Assembly (NCBI RefSeq): GCF_014108865.1 | Contig: NZ_CP053928.1 | Coordinates: forward strand, 4,340,001 to 4,404,000 | From: Nocardioides sp. WS12 | GTDB lineage: Bacteria; Actinomycetota; Actinomycetes; Propionibacteriales; Nocardioidaceae | DNA length: 64,000 nt | Reading direction: 5' to 3' | Shown: positions 55,057-62,489 of the stretch, in pieces | Position numbering within the stretch: the first letter of the stretch is position 1 | How the letters are laid out: the number at the start of each line of letters is the position of its first letter | Notes under the pieces: model-generated | Seen by the model: the letters and a program-made list of their open reading frames with translations, nothing else | Told to the model about the DNA's origin: nothing | Databases searched by the model: none | Translations under genes and position numbers: made by a program

Positions 55057-56215
55057 GCCCCAGGCGCGACCGGAAGATGTCGCCGCTGACGAGGACCACT
55101 CCGGCCGCCCCGCGGACGCGCACCTCGGTGACCCGGCCACCCCAACTGCCCTTGCCGTCGCGCTTGGTCACTTCGATCTTCAGGAAGTCACCGATCGTCG
55201 GCCAGGCCTTCTCGATCGTGGTGGCCGGAACGACCGCCTGCCAACTCGTGTTCGGGTTGCCCGACCACAGGTCGTAGGGGTCCTGCTTCGCCGCCAGATA
55301 GGGCCGCGACCCGGCGGAGGACCAGCCGCCGTTGCTGGAGGAGAACTGCGTGAAGGCGGGCTGGCCGTCGTACGTCCGGATGGCGGTGGCCGTCGCCTTG
55401 ATCGCAGCGTCGCTCGCCGGGTGCTCGGCGGCCACGCCGCGGTAGACCTGGCACGCGCTCGTGTCACACAGGTAGTAGTGCGGTGGGTGCCGGTTGCTGC
55501 GCGCGAAGGCGGCATAGGTCCGCGCTGCCACGGCCTGCGCCTGCACGGCTTGCGCGTGCCACAGCGCTGGAATCTCCACGGGCACCACGCCCTTGAGGTA
55601 GTCCTCGAGCCCGACGACGTTCACGGTGTCGCGGCCGACGCCCGATGCCGGGATCGCCGATCGGATCCGTCCGCGATAGGTGGCAGACCCGCCGGGGTGG
55701 TAGACGCGGATCGGCGCATTGGCCGCCCCGAACTCGGCCTGGCCGGGGATGTCGCGCACGGTTCGCCACTTGTCGGCGAGGACGGACAGCCGCGTCGACC
55801 GGTTGCCGGGCAGGGCGACCAGTTGCCACTGCTTGGCGGTGCTGGAGTTGAGCTTCCAGATCGCGCCCGACTTCAGGCTCCGCACCGTCAACCCCGTCCG
55901 GTGCCCGACCACGACGTTGCTGGAGGTGTCCGCGGTGAGCAGCACAGCCATCACCCCAGTGGCGGTCGCGGGGGTCGTGCCCGGGTAGTAGAAGTCGAGG
56001 ATCTGGCCGGCCAGGAGGCCGTGGTTCCTCGCTGCGTTCTGGGCGCCGTACTGCGACATGCCGTGCCCGTGGCCCCAGCCGCGACCGATCAGGGTCAGCG
56101 AGGTGGGTCCTGCCGCCTGCGCAGGCGGTACGACGACAGCCGTCACCACGACCGCGACGAGCCCCGCAAGGAGGGCCGTCAGGGCGTTCAGGAGGGTTCC
56201 CGAGACCAGGCGCAT
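55010..56215 (-). CDS. SpoIID/LytB-domain secreted protein
   Basis: A 401-residue exported protein: signal peptide (about 1-35), the GWGHGHGMSQYGA motif, and a SpoIID domain (about 195-330; VNVVGLEDYLKGVVPVEIPALWHAQAVQAQAVAARTYA, SSSNGGWS) of the lytic-transglycosylase-like type acting on peptidoglycan. Not linked to sporulation here. It is divergent from valS. Confidence 0.9.
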   Translation of the reverse strand: MRLVSGTLLNALTALLAGLVAVVVTAVVVPPAQAAGPTSLTLIGRGWGHGHGMSQYGAQNAARNHGLLAGQILDFYYPGTTPATATGVMAVLLTADTSSNVVVGHRTGLTVRSLKSGAIWKLNSSTAKQWQLVALPGNRSTRLSVLADKWRTVRDIPGQAEFGAANAPIRVYHPGGSATYRGRIRSAIPASGVGRDTVNVVGLEDYLKGVVPVEIPALWHAQAVQAQAVAARTYAAFARSNRHPPHYYLCDTSACQVYRGVAAEHPASDAAIKATATAIRTYDGQPAFTQFSSSNGGWSSAGSRPYLAAKQDPYDLWSGNPNTSWQAVVPATTIEKAWPTIGDFLKIEVTKRDGKGSWGGRVTEVRVRGAAGVVLVSGDIFRSRLGLKSTMLACPGGVASC

Positions 56216-56261
56216 CCGTCGAGGGTAACCCGCCGGTTCCAGTCCCGTGGCCGGTCCGAAC

Positions 56262-56267
56262 TAGGAT
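56262..56267 (+). promoter_or_regulatory. -10 element TAGGAT, leaderless start of valS
   Basis: TAGGAT ends 8 nt before the valS ATG at 56276; no ribosome binding site is present. Confidence 0.45.
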
Positions 56268-56275
56268 TCCTGATC

Positions 56276-58891
56276 ATGACCGAGCTCGACAGCACGCAGG
56301 CCGCGGACCCCATCGCCGTACCGGACCGCCCGGCGCTGGAAGGACTCGAGCAGAAGTGGTCCGACCGGTGGAAGGCGGACAACACCTTTGCCTTCGACCG
56401 GACCCAGCCGCGGGAGAACGTCTACGCCATTGACACGCCGCCGCCGACCGTCAGCGGCAGCCTGCACGTGGGTCACGTCTTCTCGTACACGCACACCGAC
56501 CTGATCGCCCGTTTCCAGCGGATGCAGGGCAAGTCGGTCTTCTACCCGATGGGTTGGGACGACAACGGCCTGCCCACCGAGCGCCGCGTGCAGAACTACT
56601 TCGGCGTCCGTTGCGACCCCTCGCTGCCCTATGACGCGGACTTCACGCCGCCGGAGAAGCCGGACCCCAAGCGCCAGATCCCGATCAGCCGCCCGAACTT
56701 CATCGCCCTGTGCGAGCAGCTCGTCGAGCAGGACGAGAAGGTCTTCGAGACGCTGTGGCGCACCCTCGGCCTGAGCGTCGACTGGAACATCACCTACACG
56801 ACGATCGGCGCGAAGGCGCAGACCGTCAGCCAGCGCGCGTTCCTGCGCAACCTGGGCCGCGGCGAGGCCTACCTCCAGGAGGCGCCGACCCTCTGGGACG
56901 TCACCTTCCAGACCGCGGTCGCGCAGGCCGAACTGGAGGCCCGCGACTACGCCGGTGCCTTCCACCGCGTCGCCTTCCACAAGCCTGATGGCACCCCGGT
57001 GCACATCGAGACCACGCGTCCCGAGCTGATCCCCTCGGCCGTGGCCCTGATCGCCCACCCCGACGACGAGCGCTACCAGCACCTCTTCGGTACGACGGTC
57101 ACCTCTCCGGTCTTCGGCGTCGAGATCCCCGTCCTGGCCCACGCGGGCGCCGAGAAGGACAAGGGCGCCGGCATCGCGATGTGCTGCACCTTCGGTGACC
57201 TCACCGACGTCACGTGGTGGCGCGAGCTGCAGTTGCCGGTCCGCACCGTGATCGGCCGCGACGGCCGCTTCACCCGCGAGACGCCGGAATGGCTCTCGAG
57301 CGAGCAGGCCTCGGCGGCGTACGAAGACCTGATGGGCAAGACGGTCCACTCGGCCCGCGAGGCCGTCGTCGCGAAGCTCCGCGAGTCCGGTGACCTCGAC
57401 GGCGAGCCCAAGCCGACGCAGCGGATGGCGAACTTCTACGAGAAGGGCGACAAGCCCCTCGAGATCGTCTCCACCCGTCAGTGGTACCTCCGCAACGGTG
57501 GCCGCGATGCCGACGTCCGCGACCAGATGCTGGCCCGTGGCGCCGAGATCGAGTGGCTGCCGCAGCACATGAAGCACCGCTTCGACAACTGGGTCGGTGG
57601 CCTCAACGGCGACTGGCTGATCTCGCGGCAGCGCTTCTTCGGGATCCCGTTCCCGGTCTGGTACCCGCTCGACAACGAGGGCGAGCCCGACTACGCACGC
57701 CTGCTGCTGCCCACCGAGGCCGAGTTGCCGATCGACCCGTCGACGCAGGCGCCCACCGGCTACGCCGAAGAGCAGCGCGGCAAGCCCGGCGGCTTCATCG
57801 GCGACCCCGACGTGATGGACACCTGGGCGACCTCGTCACTGACGCCGCACATCGCCGGCGGCTGGGAGACCGACCCCGACCTGTGGTCGCGCGTCTTCCC
57901 GATGGACCTGTGCACCCACGCGCACGACATCATCCGCACCTGGCTGTTCTCCCGCGTCGTCCGTGCGCAGCTCGAGAACGGCGCCGCGCCGTGGACGCAC
58001 GCGATGATCTCCGGCTTCATCGTCGACCCCGACCGCAAGAAGATGTCGAAGTCCAAGGGCAATGTCGTCGTCCCGGACGAGATCCTCCAGAAGTACGGCG
58101 CCGACGCCGTTCGCTGGCGTGCCGCCATCGCCCGCCCCGGTCTGGACTCGCCCTTCGACGAGACCCAGATGAAGGTCGGTCGCCGACTGGCGATGAAGGT
58201 CCTGAACGCCTCGAAGTTCGTGCTCGGCAGCGTCGGCGCGACCGAGTTCAGCGCCGCCCGCGTCAGCGAGCCGGTCGACACCGCGCTGCTGGGTCGCCTC
58301 GGCGGCGTGGTCCGCAAGGCCACCGAAGCGTTCGAGGCCTACGACTACACGACGGCCCTCGAAGTCAGCGAGAAGTTCTTCTGGGAGTTCTGCGACGACT
58401 ACCTCGAGCTGGTGAAGGAGCGCGCGTACGCCGAAGCGGGGGACGCCTCCGACTCGGCCCGCGCCACCCTCGCGTTCGCCCTCCAGGTCCAGCTCCGGCT
58501 GCTCGCCCCGTTCCTGCCCTACGTCACCGAAGAGGTGTGGTCGTGGTGGCAGGAGGGTTCGGTGCACCGCGCCCCGTGGCCGACGGTCAACGAGCTCGGT
58601 TCGCCGGCCGCGTCCGACGGGTCGATCATCGACTCGGTCGCCGCTGCGCTGGGGGGCATCCGTGGCGCCAAGTCGCAGGCCAAGGTCACCATGAAGACGC
58701 CGCTGTCCCGCGTCGAGGTCACCGGCCCCGAGAAGGCGGTCCGTGCCGCCGAGCTCGCCCAGCGCGACCTGATCGCCGCCGGCAAGATCATCGGCGACCT
58801 GGTCTTCACCGTCGACGAGTCCGCCACCGAGATCAAGGTCTCCGCGGAGATCGCCGAGGTCGAAGAAGCTCCTGCGGCACCGGCTGAGTGA
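56276..58891 (+). CDS. valS: Valyl-tRNA synthetase
   Basis: An 871-residue class I synthetase charging tRNA-Val. The HIGH-type motif GSLHVGHV is near residue 62, the editing domain spans about 200-350, and KMSKS (KKMSKSKGNVV) is near residue 588; the anticodon-binding domain follows. The C-terminal coiled coil of many bacterial ValRS is not evident; the protein ends after a short beta-rich segment. The frame is open upstream to 55421 but the leaderless ATG is clear. Confidence 0.96.
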   Translation: MTELDSTQAADPIAVPDRPALEGLEQKWSDRWKADNTFAFDRTQPRENVYAIDTPPPTVSGSLHVGHVFSYTHTDLIARFQRMQGKSVFYPMGWDDNGLPTERRVQNYFGVRCDPSLPYDADFTPPEKPDPKRQIPISRPNFIALCEQLVEQDEKVFETLWRTLGLSVDWNITYTTIGAKAQTVSQRAFLRNLGRGEAYLQEAPTLWDVTFQTAVAQAELEARDYAGAFHRVAFHKPDGTPVHIETTRPELIPSAVALIAHPDDERYQHLFGTTVTSPVFGVEIPVLAHAGAEKDKGAGIAMCCTFGDLTDVTWWRELQLPVRTVIGRDGRFTRETPEWLSSEQASAAYEDLMGKTVHSAREAVVAKLRESGDLDGEPKPTQRMANFYEKGDKPLEIVSTRQWYLRNGGRDADVRDQMLARGAEIEWLPQHMKHRFDNWVGGLNGDWLISRQRFFGIPFPVWYPLDNEGEPDYARLLLPTEAELPIDPSTQAPTGYAEEQRGKPGGFIGDPDVMDTWATSSLTPHIAGGWETDPDLWSRVFPMDLCTHAHDIIRTWLFSRVVRAQLENGAAPWTHAMISGFIVDPDRKKMSKSKGNVVVPDEILQKYGADAVRWRAAIARPGLDSPFDETQMKVGRRLAMKVLNASKFVLGSVGATEFSAARVSEPVDTALLGRLGGVVRKATEAFEAYDYTTALEVSEKFFWEFCDDYLELVKERAYAEAGDASDSARATLAFALQVQLRLLAPFLPYVTEEVWSWWQEGSVHRAPWPTVNELGSPAASDGSIIDSVAAALGGIRGAKSQAKVTMKTPLSRVEVTGPEKAVRAAELAQRDLIAAGKIIGDLVFTVDESATEIKVSAEIAEVEEAPAAPAE

Positions 58892-59172
58892 TGCTGGTCC
58901 GGTTCGTGGCCGCGGTGGCGGTGGTGCTCGTCGCCGCCACCGGCTGCCGCGCCACCGAGTGGCCCTCGGATGCCGATCAGGCGCAGTTCTGCGAGGACAT
59001 GACCGGGACCCAGTTCCGGGAGAGCGGGATCGACGACCTGATCGTGCATCACGGGACGCCCCGGGACCTGCCCTTCGAGGCGCGCCGCTACCTGCTCGAC
59101 CTGGCCGACGGCAACGAGACCGACCCCGTCGGCGAGCAGGCGCTCGCGAAGTACGTCACCGACCACTGCTGA
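58891..59172 (+). CDS. Small lipoprotein
   Basis: A 93-residue protein with a signal peptide ending in a lipobox (VAATGC, Cys about residue 19) and an acidic mature part (DQAQFCEDMTG, DLPFEARRYLLDLADG). A GTG at 58888 overlapping the valS stop is an alternative start. It follows valS directly and probably shares its transcript. No family recognised. Confidence 0.7.
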   Translation: MLVRFVAAVAVVLVAATGCRATEWPSDADQAQFCEDMTGTQFRESGIDDLIVHHGTPRDLPFEARRYLLDLADGNETDPVGEQALAKYVTDHC

Positions 59173-59193
59173 CCAGCGGTCAAGCAGAACAGG

Positions 59194-60486
59194 TCAGGCG
59201 GACTTCTTCTTGGGCTTCGCCTCGCGCAGGATCAGCGTCGGCGCCACGTCGTTGTCGACGACGTCGCGGGTGATGATGACCTTCTCCACGTCGCCACGGC
59301 TCGGGACGTCGTACATCACGTGGAGGAGGACCTCCTCGATGATGGCGCGCAGCCCACGAGCACCGGTGCCCCGCTCGAGAGCCTTGTCGGCGATGCCCTG
59401 GATGGCGTCGTCGGAGAACTCCAACTCGACACCGTCGAGGTCGAAGAGCTTCTTGTACTGCTTCGTCAGCGCGTTGCGCGGCTCGGTGAGGATCTGCACG
59501 AGCGCCGCCTGGTCGAGCGGGCTGACGCTCGCGATCAGGGGCAGTCGACCGATGAACTCCGGGATCAGGCCGAACTTGGTGAGGTCCTCGGGACGCACCT
59601 TGCTCAGCAGGTCGTCCGCAGCACGCTCGGCCTCGCCACGCGGCTCGGCCGTGAAGCCCAGTGACTTCTTGCCGACGCGCTGCTCAATGATGTGCTCGAG
59701 CCCGGCGAAGGCACCGCCGACAACGAACAGGATGTTCGTGGTGTCGATCTGGATGAACTCCTGGTGCGGGTGCTTGCGGCCGCCCTGCGGAGGCACCGAG
59801 GCGGTGGTGCCCTCGATGATCTTCAGCAGCGCCTGCTGCACGCCTTCACCGGAGACGTCGCGGGTGATCGACGGGTTCTCGGCCTTGCGGGCGACCTTGT
59901 CGATCTCATCGATGTAGATGATGCCGGTCTCGGCCTTCTTGACGTCGTAGTCAGCAGCCTGGATCAGCTTGAGCAGGATGTTCTCGACGTCCTCGCCGAC
60001 ATAGCCGGCTTCGGTCAGTGCCGTGGCGTCCGCGATCGCGAACGGGACGTTGAGCATCCGGGCCAGCGTCTGGGCGAGGTAGGTCTTGCCGCAACCGGTC
60101 GGGCCGATCACGAGGATGTTGGACTTCGAGACCTCGACGACCTCGTCCTTGTGCTTGCCCGACCCACCGGGGCCGACGCCGGGCGAGACGCCCGCCTGGA
60201 CCCGCTTGTAGTGGTTGTAGACCGCCACCGCGAGGGACTTCTTGGCCTGCTCCTGCCCGATGACATACGAGTTCAGGAACTCGAAGATCTCCTTGGGCTT
60301 CGGCAGGTCAGCGAGCTCGACCTCGGAGCCCTCGGCGAGCTCCTCTTCGATGATCTCGTTGCACAGGTCGATGCACTCGTCACAGATGTAGACACCCGGA
60401 CCAGCGATGAGCTTCTTGACCTGCTTTTGGCTCTTGCCACAAAACGAGCACTTCAGCAGGTCGCCACCGTCACCGATGCGTGCCAC
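59194..60486 (-). CDS. clpX: ATP-dependent protease ATPase subunit ClpX
   Basis: A 430-residue AAA+ unfoldase. The N-terminal zinc finger has Cys13, 16, 35 and 38; Walker A GPTGCGKT is near residue 125 and the Walker B IIYIDEIDK follows. LGF/IGF-type loop and the sensor region (FIGRLP) are present. ClpX feeds substrates to ClpP. GTG 60486 has GAGGAGG 4 nt upstream. Confidence 0.97.
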   Translation of the reverse strand: MARIGDGGDLLKCSFCGKSQKQVKKLIAGPGVYICDECIDLCNEIIEEELAEGSEVELADLPKPKEIFEFLNSYVIGQEQAKKSLAVAVYNHYKRVQAGVSPGVGPGGSGKHKDEVVEVSKSNILVIGPTGCGKTYLAQTLARMLNVPFAIADATALTEAGYVGEDVENILLKLIQAADYDVKKAETGIIYIDEIDKVARKAENPSITRDVSGEGVQQALLKIIEGTTASVPPQGGRKHPHQEFIQIDTTNILFVVGGAFAGLEHIIEQRVGKKSLGFTAEPRGEAERAADDLLSKVRPEDLTKFGLIPEFIGRLPLIASVSPLDQAALVQILTEPRNALTKQYKKLFDLDGVELEFSDDAIQGIADKALERGTGARGLRAIIEEVLLHVMYDVPSRGDVEKVIITRDVVDNDVAPTLILREAKPKKKSA

Positions 60487-60525
60487 GGGTCCTCCTCAGA
60501 TGTGAACTCCCCGACGGTACTCCCT

Positions 60526-60549
60526 GTCGCGCCCCGGAGGGGGCGTGAC
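60526..60549. terminator. Hairpin between clpP2 and clpX
   Basis: A 10-bp stem (GTCGCGCCCC with one G-T pair) closed by a GGAG loop lies between the clpX start and the clpP2 stop. It could partly uncouple clpX from the clpP genes, with TACCGT at 60514-60519 (minus) as a clpX promoter. Confidence 0.5.
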
Positions 60550-60600
60550 ACCAGGTGTACGTCGAGGAGGTCATCGGGTCCTTCAAGATCAAGCGTGAAA

Positions 60601-61206
60601 TCAGACGAGTACGGGGGTCTTGAGGGACTCAAGAATGGAGTCGATCAAGCCGTACTCGATCGCACCCTGAGCGGTGAGGATCTTGTCGCGCTCGATGTCG
60701 CGGCTCACCTCTTCCATCGACCGGTTCGAGTGGTCGCTGATCATTTTCTCCAGAAGTTCCCGCATCCGGAGGATCTCGTTGGCCTGGATCTCGATGTCCG
60801 AGGTCTGGCCGAACGTGCCCTCGGTGTAGGGCTGGTGGATCAGGATCCGGCTGTTGGGCAGCGCCAGGCGCTTGCCCTTGGCACCCGAAGCGAGCAGGAT
60901 CGCCGCCGCCGAGGCCGCCTGGCCGATGCACACGGTCTGCACATCGGGCTTGATGAACTGGATCGTGTCGTAGATCGCCGTCAGCGCGGTGAAGGAACCA
61001 CCGGGGCTGTTGATGTAGATGCTGATGTCCTGGTCGGGGTTCATCGACTGCAGGCACAGCAACTGGGCGATGACGGCGTTCGCGACGTCATCGGAGATCG
61101 GCGAGCCGAGGTAGATGATCCGGTCCTCGAACAACTTGCCGTAGGGGTCGATGCGCCGGAACCCGTAGGAGGTGCGCTCTTCCCACTGGGGGATGTAGTA
61201 GTTCAT
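60601..61206 (-). CDS. clpP2: ATP-dependent Clp protease proteolytic subunit ClpP2
   Basis: A 201-residue serine peptidase. Catalytic Ser in IGQAASAAA, His in IHQPYTEG and Asp in SRDIERDKIL are all present. ATG 61206 is 4 nt after the clpP1 stop. In Actinobacteria ClpP1 and ClpP2 form a mixed tetradecamer. Confidence 0.95.
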   Translation of the reverse strand: MNYYIPQWEERTSYGFRRIDPYGKLFEDRIIYLGSPISDDVANAVIAQLLCLQSMNPDQDISIYINSPGGSFTALTAIYDTIQFIKPDVQTVCIGQAASAAAILLASGAKGKRLALPNSRILIHQPYTEGTFGQTSDIEIQANEILRMRELLEKMISDHSNRSMEEVSRDIERDKILTAQGAIEYGLIDSILESLKTPVLV

Positions 61207-61210
61207 CAGC

Positions 61211-61855
61211 TCAGTCCTTCTTGTGGGCCGGACGGCCCTCGTCGACGGCTTCCCGGGCGCTCTTGACCACCTTGTCGACCAGGCCGTACTCCTGCGCCTC
61301 GGCGGCCGTGAACCAGCGGTCACGGTCGGCGTCGTTGGTGACCTGCTCGACGGTCTGCCCGGTGTGCTCGGCGATGAGGTCGAGGAGCACCTTCTTGATG
61401 TGCAGCGACTGCTGCGCCTGGATCTTGATGTCCGAGGCGGATCCGCCCATGCCGGAGGACGGCTGGTGCATCATGATCCGCGCGTGGGGCAGCGCGTACC
61501 GCTTGCCCTTGGCGCCGGCGCAGAGCAGGAACTGGCCCATCGAGGCAGCCAGGCCCATGCCGACCGTGGCGACGTCGTTGGGGATGTAGTTCATCGTGTC
61601 GTAGATCGCCATGCCGGCGTCCACGGAGCCACCGGGGCTGTTGATGTGCAGGAAGATGTCGGCTTCGGGATCCTCTGCCGACAGCAGCAGCAGCTGGGCG
61701 CAGATCGCGTTGGCGTTCTGGTCGCGCACCTCGGAACCGAGGAACACGATCCGCTCGCGGAGCAACCGGCTGTAGATGTTGTCGTCGAGGAAGCTGATCC
61801 CCGCCGCGCCGTTCATCTGAGGGCCTCGCTCGGGGCCACCGGGAAACTGAGTCAC
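61211..61855 (-). CDS. clpP1: ATP-dependent Clp protease proteolytic subunit ClpP1
   Basis: A 214-residue serine peptidase with Ser in GMGLAASMG, His in MMHQPSSG and Asp in NDADRDRWF. The GTG at 61855 is chosen because TAGTGT lies exactly 7 nt upstream. It heads the clpP1-clpP2 operon. Confidence 0.95.
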   Translation of the reverse strand: MTQFPGGPERGPQMNGAAGISFLDDNIYSRLLRERIVFLGSEVRDQNANAICAQLLLLSAEDPEADIFLHINSPGGSVDAGMAIYDTMNYIPNDVATVGMGLAASMGQFLLCAGAKGKRYALPHARIMMHQPSSGMGGSASDIKIQAQQSLHIKKVLLDLIAEHTGQTVEQVTNDADRDRWFTAAEAQEYGLVDKVVKSAREAVDEGRPAHKKD

Positions 61856-61862
61856 GACGGTG

Positions 61863-61868
61863 ACACTA
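61863..61868 (-). promoter_or_regulatory. -10 element TAGTGT, leaderless start of clpP1
   Basis: TAGTGT on the minus strand ends 7 nt before the clpP1 GTG at 61855. Confidence 0.5.
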
Positions 61869-61923
61869 GCCTCCCCGGGGGACAGAACCACGCGATAACA
61901 CCCCCTGTTCGCCGACAGCAGAT

Positions 61924-62403
61924 TTAGCGCTCGGCTGCGGCCTTCAGCCCCGCCACCGTGGTGGCCATCCCCGCCTCGAGCTCATCGGCGTGTTCGACAC
62001 CGCCACCGAGGAACGCCGATGCGAACACCTTGCTCATCAGTGTGTTGCCCGAGGGCACCGGCCGGCGGTGGACCACGCGGGTCGCCTCGCCCTCGGCCGC
62101 CAGCTCCCAGACCCATTGCGCCCCACTGGACTTGGTGTCCCAGACCAGCCGCCGGCCCGGATCCAGGGCGGCCACGACCGAACGTGTGGGCCAGACGACG
62201 GCCTTGCGCCGGTTGATGCCGAGGTACCACTGGCCGGGGCGAAGCCCGCCGCGCTTGAGCGGAATCATCGAGATCGTCTCGGGACTCCACTGCGCCATCT
62301 GCTTGAAATCGGTGAGCAGCGCCCACACCTGGTCAGCGGTCGCATCGATCAGCGCCTCGGCGTGAAGCTCGCGGGCTGCCTCTCCGGTCGTCATGGAGGC
62401 CAT
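61924..62403 (-). CDS. SRPBCC-family protein
   Basis: A 159-residue START-like protein: HAEALIDATADQVWALLTDFKQMAQWSPE is the typical opening, with WVWELAAEGEATRVVHRRPV and a C-terminal helix. Starts at 62430, 62403 and 62394 share the frame; none has a convincing ribosome site, and 62403 is a compromise. It is divergent from the zinc-ribbon gene. Confidence 0.8.
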   Translation of the reverse strand: MASMTTGEAARELHAEALIDATADQVWALLTDFKQMAQWSPETISMIPLKRGGLRPGQWYLGINRRKAVVWPTRSVVAALDPGRRLVWDTKSSGAQWVWELAAEGEATRVVHRRPVPSGNTLMSKVFASAFLGGGVEHADELEAGMATTVAGLKAAAER

Positions 62404-62489
62404 CTTGGCAATAACTTCCGCCGAAGTCATGACGTTGTGTCGGTGACTGTCCGGGTCGGTCGCGCCCACCGCCGCACCCTGGAGGTCCC

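Noticed and set aside
55421..56275. Upstream extension of the valS frame
   Set aside because: The extension lies antisense to the SpoIID gene; a -10 box 8 nt before ATG 56276 fixes the start.
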